Counted from the first letter of the stretch, positions 6,516-15,298 are shown. The stretch: 17,224 bases of DNA from JAAYJR01 sp964495655 (GCA_964495655.1 CAZBWK010000088.1:1-17224); one strand, 5' to 3'. The notes: generated from the sequence alone by a model not told the origin. A program made the numbers and translations.

Positions 6516-8573
6516 ATGCAAACAGGAAAAATTGGCGTAACCAGTGAAAATCTGTTCCCTATTATTAAAAAGTTTCTTTACTCAGACCATGACATTTTTT
6601 TAAGAGAGATAATATCAAATGCCGTGGATGCTACCCAGAAGTTAAAAACTCTGGCTTCAAAGGGTGAATATAAAGGGGATGTTTCTGATCTGAAAATAGT
6701 TGTAAAACTTGATGAAAAGGCCAAAACCATAACTGTTTCCGACAATGGCATTGGAATGACAGAGGAAGAGATTGGTAAGTATATTAACGAGATCGCTCTT
6801 TCAGGAGCAAATGATTTCCTGGAAAAATACAAAAATGAAACAAATGCAATAATCGGGCATTTCGGACTTGGTTTTTACAGTTCCTTTATGGTTTCCAAAA
6901 AGGTCGAAATTGTCACTAAGTCATACAAACAAGATGCTAAAGCTGTAAAATGGAGCTGTGAGGGAAATCCGGATTTCACCATTGAGGATTTCGAAAAAGA
7001 AAATGTCGGCACTGATATTATAATGCATATCAATAAAGATTCGGAAGAGTTTATTGATGAAAATAAGATATCAGAAATTCTTGAAAAATACTGTAAGTTC
7101 CTCCCTGTCCCTATTATATTTGGAAATGAAAAAGAATGGAAAGACGGGAAATACATTGATACAGAGAAAGAAAGGCAAATTAATGACACTGAACCGGCCT
7201 GGACAAAGAAACCAGCTGACCTGAAGGATGAAGACTATAAAAATTTCTACCGTAAACTTTATCCTATGGCCGATGAGCCGCTGTTTAATATTCATCTTAA
7301 CGTGGATTATCCGTTTAACCTTACCGGCATTCTCTATTTTCCAAGAATTAAAAATAATTTTGAAGTACAAAAAAATAAAATACAACTGTTTTGTAATCAG
7401 GTATTTGTTACTGATTCAGTAGAGGGAATTGTTCCTGAATTCCTTACCCTCCTGCATGGTGTGCTTGATTCACCTGATATCCCTCTTAACGTTTCCCGCT
7501 CTTATCTCCAGGGAGACCCTAACGTTAAAAAGATCAGCAGCCATATCTCAAAGAAAGTGTCAGACCGGCTAAAGGAGATATTCTCAGCAGACAGGGAGCA
7601 GTTTGAAAAAAAGTGGGATGACCTGAAAATATTTATTGAATATGGTATACTTACCGACGAAAAGTTTTACGACAGAGCATTGAATTTCTACCTGTTCAAA
7701 AATACAGAAGGAAAATATTTCACTTTTGAAGAGTATGAGAAACTGATCAAAGATGAGCAGACGGATAAAGATAAAAACCTGATATACTTATATACTACCA
7801 ACATTGAGGAACAATATACTTTTGTTGAGGCTGCAAAAAATAAGGGATATGATGTGCTCATTCTCGACGATGTGCTTACACCCCACCTCATAAGCCGTTT
7901 TGAACAAAAAAATCAGGACAGGAAATTTATCCGCGTCGACTCAGATGTTGTCGAAAATCTCATAAAAAAAGAAGATAAGGAAAAAGAGGAGTTGTCATGG
8001 GAACAGAAACAGGAACTTTCACCTGTTTTCCAGGCTGTATGTCCTGAAAACAATAATCATACATTTATAATAGATTTTCAGGATCTTGGAGAGGATGGCG
8101 TACCCATGGTTATCACCCGTAGCGAATTTATGAGGCGGATGAAGGATATGAGCCAGGTTCAGGGAGGAATGAACTTCTATGGGGATATACCTGATAATTT
8201 AACTTTAGTGGTTAATATCGGACACCCTCTGGTTAAAAAGGTTATAGAATCGAAAAATAAAAAGCTTGCCGGGAAACTGGAAATTTCTAACGCTGAAATT
8301 TCAGGTAAAAAGACAGAGATTGAAAAAATCAGAAAAGAAGAAGAACTGAAAAAGGAGGAGGAAAAAACGCAGGAGGAAAAAGATCAACTAAAGGAATTGA
8401 ACGATGAGCTGGCAAAACTGGAAGAAGCAAAAAGAGAGTTACTGAAAAATTTCGGAAGAAAAAATAAACTGGCCAAACAGTTGGTTGACCTGGCCCTGCT
8501 TGCTAATGGCATGCTAAAAGGCGCTGACCTTGACAAATTTATCAAGCGAAGTGTCGAACTAATAAAGAAATAA
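6516..8573 (+). CDS. htpG: Molecular chaperone HtpG (Hsp90)
   Basis: The 685-residue protein is a full-length cytoplasmic Hsp90. The N-terminal GHKL ATPase domain is seen in LREIISNAVDAT (Glu31, Asn35), VSDNGIGMTEEEI (Asp77) and GHFGLGFYSSFMV (about 115-127). The middle domain follows with NVSRSYLQGDP, holding the conserved Arg that contacts ATP. The C-terminal dimerisation part ends LANGMLKGADLDKFIKRS. A charged coiled-coil stretch at about 590-640 (EELKKEEEKTQEEKDQLKEL) is longer than in E. coli and fits my memory of Bacteroidetes homologues. It is a single-gene unit: sigma-54-like promoter before, intrinsic terminator after. Confidence 0.98.
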   Translation: MQTGKIGVTSENLFPIIKKFLYSDHDIFLREIISNAVDATQKLKTLASKGEYKGDVSDLKIVVKLDEKAKTITVSDNGIGMTEEEIGKYINEIALSGANDFLEKYKNETNAIIGHFGLGFYSSFMVSKKVEIVTKSYKQDAKAVKWSCEGNPDFTIEDFEKENVGTDIIMHINKDSEEFIDENKISEILEKYCKFLPVPIIFGNEKEWKDGKYIDTEKERQINDTEPAWTKKPADLKDEDYKNFYRKLYPMADEPLFNIHLNVDYPFNLTGILYFPRIKNNFEVQKNKIQLFCNQVFVTDSVEGIVPEFLTLLHGVLDSPDIPLNVSRSYLQGDPNVKKISSHISKKVSDRLKEIFSADREQFEKKWDDLKIFIEYGILTDEKFYDRALNFYLFKNTEGKYFTFEEYEKLIKDEQTDKDKNLIYLYTTNIEEQYTFVEAAKNKGYDVLILDDVLTPHLISRFEQKNQDRKFIRVDSDVVENLIKKEDKEKEELSWEQKQELSPVFQAVCPENNNHTFIIDFQDLGEDGVPMVITRSEFMRRMKDMSQVQGGMNFYGDIPDNLTLVVNIGHPLVKKVIESKNKKLAGKLEISNAEISGKKTEIEKIRKEEELKKEEEKTQEEKDQLKELNDELAKLEEAKRELLKNFGRKNKLAKQLVDLALLANGMLKGADLDKFIKRSVELIKK

Positions 8574-8597
8574 CTTTATCCGGATGTTGCGGTATTT

Positions 8598-8630
8598 AAA
8601 GGGTTATCTGATAAAAGGATAACCCTTTTT
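8598..8630 (+). terminator. Intrinsic terminator of htpG
   Basis: An 11-bp stem (AAAGGGTTATC paired with GATAACCCTTT) around a 9-base loop runs straight into TTTTTG, 24 bases after the htpG stop. It separates htpG from the cytochrome gene. Confidence 0.9.
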
Positions 8631-8682
8631 GTATGACTGTTTGAAAAATTATCTTAATATTTGTAAGATAAATCAGTTGCTA

Positions 8683-11043
8683 ATGGCAGTCAAATACCGG
8701 ATATGGATCACAGGAATTTCCCTTATTCTACTGGCGGCTTCCTGCACTCAAAAAAAAGAGAACAGATCTGATACGGATGGGTTTTCCGGGTCAGGCAGCT
8801 GTATTGAGTGCCATGAACGGTTTTATGAACTTTGGGCTCCCTCTTTTCACGGAAAAGCAATGCAGCCTGTAAATAAAGATTTCATACAGGAATACAGTTT
8901 ACCCCCCAGTGAACCTATGGAACTGGAAGGAAAAATTTATCAGGTGACCAGCAAAGATTCATCAATGATCATGTATGAATCAGAAAACGGGAACCTGATA
9001 AATAAGTATGAACTGACCTGGTCGTTAGGCGGCAGAAACGTGTTCTGCTTTCTTGTCCCTCTCGATAAAGGAAGACTGCAAACCATTCCGCTTGCGTATG
9101 ATATGAACCGGAAAACCTGGTTCAACTACCCCCAGTCAGCAGTCCGGCACTTTCTTGAAGATCAATATGATGAACCGTTACCCTGGAAAGACCGCATGTA
9201 TACATTCAACACCGGCTGTTATAACTGCCATGTAAGTCAGCTAACATCTAACTTTGACCTGGCCACAGAAACATACCAAACAACTTGGCGGGAAGCGGGC
9301 ATAAATTGTGAAACATGTCACGGACCCAGTGCAGAGCATGTCAGGGTTTGCCGCGAAGCAGCAGAAGGAGAAGTGCCGGAGGATCTGAAAATCATCATTA
9401 CAAGCGAATTTACCCCTCAGCAGCAAAATGCTTCCTGCGCACCCTGCCATGCCAAAGTTACACCAATAACGGCCGGTTATACACCCGGCGACAGGTTTTT
9501 TGACAACTTCAATATTTCCACGCTTGAAGATCCTGATTTTTATCCTGATGGCCGTGACCTCGGAGAAAATTATACATACACAGGATGGCTGATGAACCCG
9601 TGTCTTAAGTCGGGTGATATTCATTGCGTAACATGCCATACTTCCAGTGGCCGCAACCGGTTCAGTGATAATCCTAACCAGGCTTGCACAATGTGTCATA
9701 CCGACAGGGCTGAATCCCTTGCTGAGCATACAATGCATGAGCCGGGCACACCGGGATCAGAATGTGTCAGCTGCCATGCCCCGACAAGGGAGTTTGTTGG
9801 CCGTTTTCTGCGTAGTGACCACTCTTTCAGGCCCCCTATGCCGGCAGCTACAATCAAATTAGGTTCACCAAATGCATGTAATATATGCCATAACGACAAA
9901 TCACCAGAATGGGCTGACCAGATAGTAAGGAAAAGAGAAAACAGCAATTACCAGGAAGAGACTCTTTACTGGGCACAGTTAATCAAAGAAGCCCGTAAAG
10001 AGGACTGGAACAGAGTGGATGAAATGTTGGAAATAATTGGTCAAAATACATTTGACGAGGTTGTAACGACCTCATTTATCAGATTACTGGCAAATTACCC
10101 GGATGATAAAAAGTGGAAAACAATAATTAACGCCCTGAAAGAAAACAGTTCTCCCCTGGTAAGAAGCGCGGCTGCAAATACGCTCGCTGCCGGCAATTCG
10201 GAAACCGCAAGAAAAGCCCTGCTGTCAGGAGCAAAGGATGATTTCAGGCTGGTCAGAATATCAGCAGCAGCCTCACTTGCAGCCTATGACCCTGTCCGCT
10301 TTACCCCTCAGGAAACAATAATAAAAGAAAAGGCAACAAAAGAATATATGAATTCACTGATTACAAGGCCTGACGACTGGAGTGCACATTATAACAAAGG
10401 AATATTTCACCAGAACAGGGGTGAAGCTCCTGAAGCACTTGAATCTTATGAGACTGCAGCCAGGTTATATCCCGCCTCTTTGTTGCCTCTCATCAACAGC
10501 AGCGTATTATATTCATATACGGGTAACCAGGCAAAAGCTGAAGAAAACCTGAAAAAAGTTCTGGATATGGACCCCGTCAATGAAGCGGCAAATCTTAACC
10601 TGGGATTACTTTTAGCCGAGCAGGGTAGGATGGAAGAAGCTGAAAAAACTCTGCTTGCTGCGTTGACAACAAATCCTCAGCAGGCAGTTGCAGCTTATAA
10701 CCTCAGTGTTATCTATTCACAAAAAAGTATGGATGAAGCTGTAAAATATGCTGCCATTGCTGCCGAAGCAGCGCCCGATGATCCGAAATATGCCTATACC
10801 CTCGCCTACTATCAGTTTCAGAATAATCAAAAAGAAAAGGCAAAAAATATACTAAAACAAATAGTTGATAAACATCCGGGATACCTTTATGCGGTCAGCC
10901 TGCTGGCAGATATATTAGTAAAAGAGGATAAAATCAAGGAGGCGGTAAAGCTTTATAATACAGCGCTTAATGCAGACGGAATATCAGAAAATGACAGAAG
11001 AGCCCTGAGACAGGCGCTGAACTCAATAAATAAATTTGACTAA
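8683..11043 (+). CDS. Octaheme cytochrome c lipoprotein with HEAT and TPR repeats
   Basis: I start at the ATG at 8683 (786 residues), because MAVKYRIWITGISLILLAASC is a good lipoprotein signal with Cys21; the longer frame begins at a TTG inside the upstream terminator. Eight CxxCH heme c sites lie at residues 40, 179, 209, 252, 315, 335, 361 and 399. The first, CIECHERFYELWAPSFHGKA, has the C..CH...YxxWxxSxHxxA form of cytochrome c554/NrfA-like multiheme proteins. Residues about 470-545 look like HEAT-type helices (SPLVRSAAANTLAAG, FRLVRISAAASLAAY). About 565-780 are roughly six TPR units (AHYNKGIFHQNRGEAPEALE, AANLNLGLLLAEQGRMEEAE). It should be an electron-transfer protein anchored outside the cytoplasm, with repeats for partner docking. 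Donor, acceptor and any enzymatic activity are unknown. A 29-base gap to the yaaA remnant suggests a shared transcript. Confidence 0.9.
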   Translation: MAVKYRIWITGISLILLAASCTQKKENRSDTDGFSGSGSCIECHERFYELWAPSFHGKAMQPVNKDFIQEYSLPPSEPMELEGKIYQVTSKDSSMIMYESENGNLINKYELTWSLGGRNVFCFLVPLDKGRLQTIPLAYDMNRKTWFNYPQSAVRHFLEDQYDEPLPWKDRMYTFNTGCYNCHVSQLTSNFDLATETYQTTWREAGINCETCHGPSAEHVRVCREAAEGEVPEDLKIIITSEFTPQQQNASCAPCHAKVTPITAGYTPGDRFFDNFNISTLEDPDFYPDGRDLGENYTYTGWLMNPCLKSGDIHCVTCHTSSGRNRFSDNPNQACTMCHTDRAESLAEHTMHEPGTPGSECVSCHAPTREFVGRFLRSDHSFRPPMPAATIKLGSPNACNICHNDKSPEWADQIVRKRENSNYQEETLYWAQLIKEARKEDWNRVDEMLEIIGQNTFDEVVTTSFIRLLANYPDDKKWKTIINALKENSSPLVRSAAANTLAAGNSETARKALLSGAKDDFRLVRISAAASLAAYDPVRFTPQETIIKEKATKEYMNSLITRPDDWSAHYNKGIFHQNRGEAPEALESYETAARLYPASLLPLINSSVLYSYTGNQAKAEENLKKVLDMDPVNEAANLNLGLLLAEQGRMEEAEKTLLAALTTNPQQAVAAYNLSVIYSQKSMDEAVKYAAIAAEAAPDDPKYAYTLAYYQFQNNQKEKAKNILKQIVDKHPGYLYAVSLLADILVKEDKIKEAVKLYNTALNADGISENDRRALRQALNSINKFD

Positions 11044-11072
11044 CAAATCAATATTAATAACATTATAATTCA

Positions 11073-11433
11073 ATGCTTACAGTAATCTCACCGGCTAATA
11101 CGTGGGATTTTAAAACCAAACCTGCTATCGCGCAATTCACAATCCCTGACATGTTAAGCCCTTCTGAAAAACTGGCAGGTAAGCTTCAAAAACTCAGTCC
11201 GGAAGAGATCTCTGAGTTAATGGGAATACCGGCATCGTTGGCTGATCTGAATTTTGAGAGATCCGGATTATGGCGCCTGCCTTTTATGCCAAAAAAGCCA
11301 GGGGACTGATGACAGGGTTCATCATTGATAATAATATTGAAGATCAGGTAGGTCTCCAGGCTTTTGATTCAGAGGGATATAATTTCAATCCCCGATTGTC
11401 AGGTTCATTAAATCCTTTTTCACCCGGGGATAG
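11073..11433 (+). pseudogene. yaaA: yaaA (DUF328) with central deletion and frameshift
   Basis: YaaA is a peroxide-stress protein that binds DNA and limits intracellular iron damage in E. coli (about 258 residues). Here the N-terminal part is intact: MLTVISPANTWDFKTKPAI, LSPEEISELMGIPASLADLN, FERSGLW. Near 11275 the sequence jumps to the family's C-terminal block, PAFYAKKARGLMTGFIIDN, EDQVGLQAFDSEGYNFNPRL, in a different frame. About 140 codons between these blocks (by comparison with the E. coli protein from memory) are missing. The C-terminal end may carry a further slip: reading around the T-run at 11415-11420 gives FFTRG and TAG at 11431-11433, like the usual IFTRD ending. No functional protein can result from the wild-type frame. 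The first frame alone would give a 78-residue product ending at 11309. Confidence 0.85.
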
Positions 11434-11440
11434 TGATAAA

Positions 11441-12622
11441 TTACAGTTTGCCGGCCATTGCATCAGCCAGCCTGATCAGCTGTTCTCTTGTCTGGCCTTT
11501 TACCACTCCCTTTTCTTCAACCGGCTCGCCAACAAGTTCCCAGTTAATCTTTTCGGCAAATATTTTCAGGTTTTTAACCCCTCCTCCATTCCACGAATAA
11601 TTTCCAAATATTCCGAGCAAATGATTCTTAGGAGCAATGTGTTCAATCGCCGTGAGTAAACTCTCTACATTTGGGAAAAGTGAATTATTATATGCCGGAC
11701 TCCCTACTATGAATCCCTTATATTTAAATATATCATTAATAATATATGAAATATGAGTTTTGGATACATCATAGACTTTTATATTTTTCAGACCTCTCTC
11801 TGCCAGCCTCCGGGCAATGATCTCGGCCATCACCTGGGTATGGCCGTACATCGAGCCGTAGGCTATTACCACACCCGCGCCGGGTTCATAAGAGCTCCAC
11901 TCATCATACCAGCTTACAACCCTGCCGGGATCGGTCCGCCATACCGGTCCGTGTGTTGGTGCGATCACTGAAATATCAAAAGTGGCTAATTTTTGTATAG
12001 CTCTCTGTGTGTGCGCACAATATTTTCCTACTATATTGGTAAAATAACGCATCATCTCCTCTTTAACGGAGTCTGTGTTGATCTCATCATCGAAGATACC
12101 TCCGTCAAGTGTGCCGTAGCCACCAAATGCATCGCCCGAAAAAAGTATCTTATTGGTCTCTTCATAAGTCACCATTGTTTCCGGCCAATGAACCATGGGA
12201 ATCGTCTGGAAATGAAGTCGTTGTTTGCCAAGGCTGAGAGTATCATTATCCTTTACAATAAGCCGCTTATTATGATCCTGATAAAAATTTTCCACAAAGG
12301 CAAATGTTTTTTTGTTGCCGGCAAGTGTGATATCCGGATATTTACTTATCACAGCCTTTAAGGCTCCTGAATGGTCGGGTTCCATATGATTTATCACAAG
12401 GTAATCAACAGGCCTTCCTCCGGTTCTCTCCTCAATGCTATCGAGAAACTCATTCAGAAAAGAGCGTTCAACCGTATCGATCAAAGCAATCTTTTCATCA
12501 ATAACCAAATAAGAGTTGTATGAAATACCATTTGGAACAGGCCATATATTTTCAAACAGATGTATCCGCCGGTCGTTATAACCCAGAAAACTGACATCTT
12601 TATTTATATTGACAATTTGCAT
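11441..12622 (-). CDS. A-type flavodiiron protein (oxygen/NO reductase)
   Basis: The 393-residue protein joins a metallo-beta-lactamase-fold diiron domain (about 1-245) to a flavodoxin domain (about 250-393). The diiron ligands are visible: HMEPDH at 79-84 (His79, Glu81, Asp83), His145 in MVHWPE, Asp164 in FSGDAFG and His224 in THGPVW. The FMN phosphate loop is YGSMYGHTQ (about 255-263). Such class A enzymes (Roo/FprA type) reduce O2 to water, or NO to N2O, in the cytoplasm of anaerobes, using electrons from rubredoxin or a similar carrier. No rubredoxin domain is fused and none is adjacent. The ATG at 12622 precedes MQIVNINKDV. It converges on the yaaA remnant (7 bases between ends) and diverges from mltG. 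Confidence 0.95.
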   Translation of the reverse strand: MQIVNINKDVSFLGYNDRRIHLFENIWPVPNGISYNSYLVIDEKIALIDTVERSFLNEFLDSIEERTGGRPVDYLVINHMEPDHSGALKAVISKYPDITLAGNKKTFAFVENFYQDHNKRLIVKDNDTLSLGKQRLHFQTIPMVHWPETMVTYEETNKILFSGDAFGGYGTLDGGIFDDEINTDSVKEEMMRYFTNIVGKYCAHTQRAIQKLATFDISVIAPTHGPVWRTDPGRVVSWYDEWSSYEPGAGVVIAYGSMYGHTQVMAEIIARRLAERGLKNIKVYDVSKTHISYIINDIFKYKGFIVGSPAYNNSLFPNVESLLTAIEHIAPKNHLLGIFGNYSWNGGGVKNLKIFAEKINWELVGEPVEEKGVVKGQTREQLIRLADAMAGKL

Positions 12623-12641
12623 ATTGTTGTTTTTTGAAGGC

Positions 12642-12672
12642 GAATTTAACTAAAATATTTATATTATATTTG
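12642..12672 (+). promoter_or_regulatory. Bacteroidetes-type promoter for mltG
   Basis: TATATTTG at 12665-12672 matches the -7 consensus TAnnTTTG exactly. TTTA at 12642-12645, 19 bases upstream, fits the -33 TTTG with one mismatch. Transcription would start about 28 bases before the mltG ATG at 12707. Confidence 0.5.
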
Positions 12673-12706
12673 TTGCCCTGATTTATTAAAATATGTATGA
12701 AAACCC

Positions 12707-13768
12707 ATGACAATCAATAACAAAAATAAGCTCATGACCTTTCCGCGTGTGGGTAAATTCATTATTGTTTTCTTTTCAATAGCTTTTATAATCACTGCAG
12801 CAATCAGCTATAAGCTTTATACATATATATTTAACGAGAATGTTAAAACCCGGCATATAATAATTCTGCCTGAAGGAAGCACATTCAATCAGGTAATTGA
12901 CACACTAAAGACAAATGATGTTCTGATCAATTATAAGGCGTTTATATGGGTATCTAAAAAGAAAGAATACCCGGAAAATATTAAACCCGGCCGTTACCTG
13001 CTAAGTCCGGGAATGAATACGAACCAGATAGTAAATAAATTGCGGAGTGGCATACAAGAGCCTTTGAATGTTACATTCAACAATGTCCGGTTTAAAGAGG
13101 ATCTTGCAGGAAAGATAAGCCGTTATATTGAGGCCGATTCCCTGTCGTTATTAGATTTATTCACTAATAATGAAATAATAGAGCAGTTCGGATTTACTCC
13201 CCAAAACTTCAAGGCTATGTTTATTCCTAATACTTATGAGTTTTACTGGACGACCTCGGCAGAGGAATTTGCCGAACGGATGAAGTCTGAGTACGACAAG
13301 TTCTGGAATGAAGAACGCAGGGAGAAAGCTCAAAAAATGGGAATGACTCCTGTTGAAGTTTCCACCCTGGCATCAATTGTGAGGGAGGAGACCAATAAAT
13401 CTGACGAACTGGCTCGTGTAGCCGGGGTATATCTCAACAGGCTTGTACGGGGAATTCCCTTACAGGCTGACCCCACGGTAAAATTTGCAGCCGGTAATCC
13501 TGCTATTAACAGGATCCTGAATTCGCACCTGGAGATCGACTCGCCATATAACACATATATTTATGCCGGATTACCTCCCGGACCGATTAATTTTCCTGAT
13601 ATTGAAGCAATCGAAGCTGTGCTTAACTTCGAAAAACACAATTATATTTATATGTGTGCACGTGAAGATTTTTCAGGATACCATAATTTTGCGTCCACAC
13701 TTGCCGAGCACAACCGCAATGCAGCAAAATACAGGGCTGCCTTAGACAAAGAGAAAATATTTAATTGA
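12707..13768 (+). CDS. mltG: Endolytic murein transglycosylase MltG
   Basis: The 353-residue protein has a short cytoplasmic start, one membrane helix (about 17-40), then a periplasmic YceG domain. Diagnostic blocks are the LysM-like part (ILPEGSTFNQVIDTL, about 53-67), SIVREETNKSDELARVAGVY (about 223-242, with the catalytic Glu at 227/228 by analogy to the SIVEKET motif of E. coli), LNRL...PLQADPTVKFA, and SPYNTYIYAGLPPGPI. MltG cuts nascent glycan strands inside the chain and so helps set their length; it acts with peptidoglycan synthases. It ends in TGA at 13766-13768, directly against the murB stop. Confidence 0.95.
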   Translation: MTINNKNKLMTFPRVGKFIIVFFSIAFIITAAISYKLYTYIFNENVKTRHIIILPEGSTFNQVIDTLKTNDVLINYKAFIWVSKKKEYPENIKPGRYLLSPGMNTNQIVNKLRSGIQEPLNVTFNNVRFKEDLAGKISRYIEADSLSLLDLFTNNEIIEQFGFTPQNFKAMFIPNTYEFYWTTSAEEFAERMKSEYDKFWNEERREKAQKMGMTPVEVSTLASIVREETNKSDELARVAGVYLNRLVRGIPLQADPTVKFAAGNPAINRILNSHLEIDSPYNTYIYAGLPPGPINFPDIEAIEAVLNFEKHNYIYMCAREDFSGYHNFASTLAEHNRNAAKYRAALDKEKIFN

Positions 13769-14785
13769 TCAGACACAATTGACCTCACGATCAAGCCTGA
13801 TCCCAAATTTCTCAAATACAGACCTGCTGATCTCTTCTGATAAATTATAAATTTCCTGTCCGGTAGCAGTTCCGTAATTTACCAGTACAAGAGCCTGCTT
13901 GTTATATACTCCGGCATTCCCTGATCTGCGGCCTCTCCATCCCGCTTGTTCAATAAGCCATCCTGCAGCAAGCTTGACCTTTCCTTCCCCTGCGGGATAG
14001 AGAGGCATATCGGAATAAACTGACTTTATCTCTTCGGCAGTCCTTTTATCTGTTACCGGATTCTTAAAAAAGCTGCCTGCATTGCCAAGAGTATTTACAT
14101 CCGGCAATTTCGATGAACGAATATCTTTAACTGCTTTTCTTATATTCTGCAGGTTAACCTCTCCCATTGCCGTTACCAGTTCCTCCACTTTACCGTAACT
14201 TAAATTATACCGGGGAAATTTGTCCAGTCTGAACACAACAGATGTAATGACAAAACGATTCTTTAGCTCTCTTTTAAAAAGGCTCTCGCGATATGCAAAC
14301 TGACATTCAGAGTTATTGAATTCCAAAAATTCGTGTTTCCCGAGATCATACCCTTTAACCAGCTCAATAACATTCCCGGCCTCCTGTCCGTAGGCGCCTA
14401 TATTTTGTACCGGGGCAGCTCCGACTGACCCTGGTATATCAGATAAATTCTCAACTCCGCCAAGTCCGGCATCCACACAGTATTTCACAAGATCATCCCA
14501 AACTTCACCTGCACCAGCCTCTATCCGTATATGCTGCCTGTCCTCCGCGCATATATTTATCCCCGGAATTTTCGGATATAAAATAACTCCTTTAAAATCA
14601 TTAATGAACAATATATTGCTTCCACCGCCAAGGATAAGCAATGGCAGCTCCTTAATATATTTCTCTGACCCCAGGAAGGCCGGCAGGTCATCCGGCTCCG
14701 TAAATTCAAAAAAATAACGGGCCAGGGAATCTAACCCGAATGTGTTATAATGCTTTAAAGGATAGTTTTCAAAAAAACGTACCAT
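13769..14785 (-). CDS. murB: UDP-N-acetylenolpyruvoylglucosamine reductase MurB, type I
   Basis: MurB uses FAD and NADPH to reduce UDP-GlcNAc-enolpyruvate to UDP-MurNAc, the second committed step of cytoplasmic peptidoglycan precursor synthesis. The 338-residue protein is complete. FAD-binding blocks are LILGGGSNILF (50-60) and NLSDIPGSVGAAPVQNIGAYG (113-133). Catalytic residues fit the family: Arg166 in AYRES, Ser238 in NAGSFFKNP, and Glu334 in LDREVNCV. The YRES-containing loop marks type I. Start: ATG at 14785. It is convergent with mltG, and the two cell-wall genes have no bases between their stop codons. Confidence 0.96.
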   Translation of the reverse strand: MVRFFENYPLKHYNTFGLDSLARYFFEFTEPDDLPAFLGSEKYIKELPLLILGGGSNILFINDFKGVILYPKIPGINICAEDRQHIRIEAGAGEVWDDLVKYCVDAGLGGVENLSDIPGSVGAAPVQNIGAYGQEAGNVIELVKGYDLGKHEFLEFNNSECQFAYRESLFKRELKNRFVITSVVFRLDKFPRYNLSYGKVEELVTAMGEVNLQNIRKAVKDIRSSKLPDVNTLGNAGSFFKNPVTDKRTAEEIKSVYSDMPLYPAGEGKVKLAAGWLIEQAGWRGRRSGNAGVYNKQALVLVNYGTATGQEIYNLSEEISRSVFEKFGIRLDREVNCV

Positions 14786-14838
14786 AAAATATTTTTTTGT
14801 AAAGATAGAGGATATAGGCGAAGCTTTAAAAAAAATTA

Positions 14839-14891
14839 CAGGAAAGTAAAAAAAATTGCTTCAATACATTTTTCCTGGAGCGACAATTTTT
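14839..14891. other. Interleaved inverted repeats upstream of murB
   Basis: CAGGAAA (14839-14845) can pair with TTTCCTG (14871-14877), and AAAAATTG (14851-14858) with CAATTTTT (14884-14891). The arms interleave in the order A1-B1-A2-B2, so both pairs together would form an H-type pseudoknot. It lies 54-106 bases before the murB start. One of the pairs is pure A/T except for a single G-C, so chance is quite possible. Confidence 0.25.
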
Positions 14892-14897
14892 ATCTTT

Positions 14898-14962
14898 AGG
14901 CATTCAAAACAATATATTTTATCAGGCATTTAAAATCTGAAATGTAAAATACGATTTTAAAT
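14898..14962. repeat. Evenly spaced repeats AGGCATTYAAAA and a 10-bp inverted repeat
   Basis: AGGCATTCAAAA (14898-14909) and AGGCATTTAAAA (14924-14935) are direct repeats 26 bases apart. The second overlaps ATTTAAAATC (14928-14937), which is perfectly inverted at 14953-14962 (GATTTTAAAT), about 25 bases further on. The regular spacing, close to two and a half helical turns, is the sort of layout seen in operators, but the DNA is AT-rich. The remainder of 14963-15484, apart from the two items listed next, shows nothing I can identify. Confidence 0.45.
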
Positions 14963-14996
14963 TTGTCGACATTTTTTAACCCTTACACACAACTAT

Positions 14997-15173
14997 ATGG
15001 CACATTCCGTAGTTTTTAAATTGTATAACAATTTTGTTCCCCGGCTCACCAATGGGAACATCAAGCTGAGTATAAAATATCAGCGTCGGTCAATTCTGAC
15101 TGGTTTTTCAGATAAGGAATCCCTCTTATGCAGGTTAATTAAATGTATTCTTACAACTTATAAAATTTTTTAA
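14997..15173 (+). CDS. Possible 58-residue basic small protein
   Basis: ATG at 14997 opens 58 codons to TAA at 15171-15173: it begins MAHSVVFKLYNNFVPRLTNG and ends in LIKCILTTYKIF. The product would be basic, with two cysteines and no signal peptide. I recognise no family and see no ribosome site. It is the only sizeable frame in the 700-base gap between murB and the HTH gene. It may well be chance. Confidence 0.25.
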   Translation: MAHSVVFKLYNNFVPRLTNGNIKLSIKYQRRSILTGFSDKESLLCRLIKCILTTYKIF

Positions 15174-15298
15174 ACGAAAGTTTATTCGTTGTCTTATACC
15201 TGAATCTTTAGTAAAAAAGTTAACCGCCTTGTTAATACCCGGAAAAACCATAAGATAGTAACAATTTGATACTGCGATCTGTGATCATACTGATTTCT

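Noticed and set aside
7071..7422. 104-codon minus and 64-codon plus frames inside htpG.
   Set aside because: They are shadows within the intact and highly conserved Hsp90 frame.
8629..8682. A longer N terminus for the cytochrome starting at a TTG.
   Set aside because: That start lies in the T-run of the htpG terminator and would bury the lipoprotein signal peptide; the ATG at 8683 gives a proper signal and lipobox.
9241..9738. A 165-codon minus-strand frame.
   Set aside because: It is the shadow of the heme-binding part of the cytochrome gene, where eight CxxCH motifs prove the plus strand.
11270..11659. A separate 129-codon plus-strand gene.
   Set aside because: Its first 50 codons are the displaced C-terminal block of yaaA and the rest runs antisense through the end of the flavodiiron gene.
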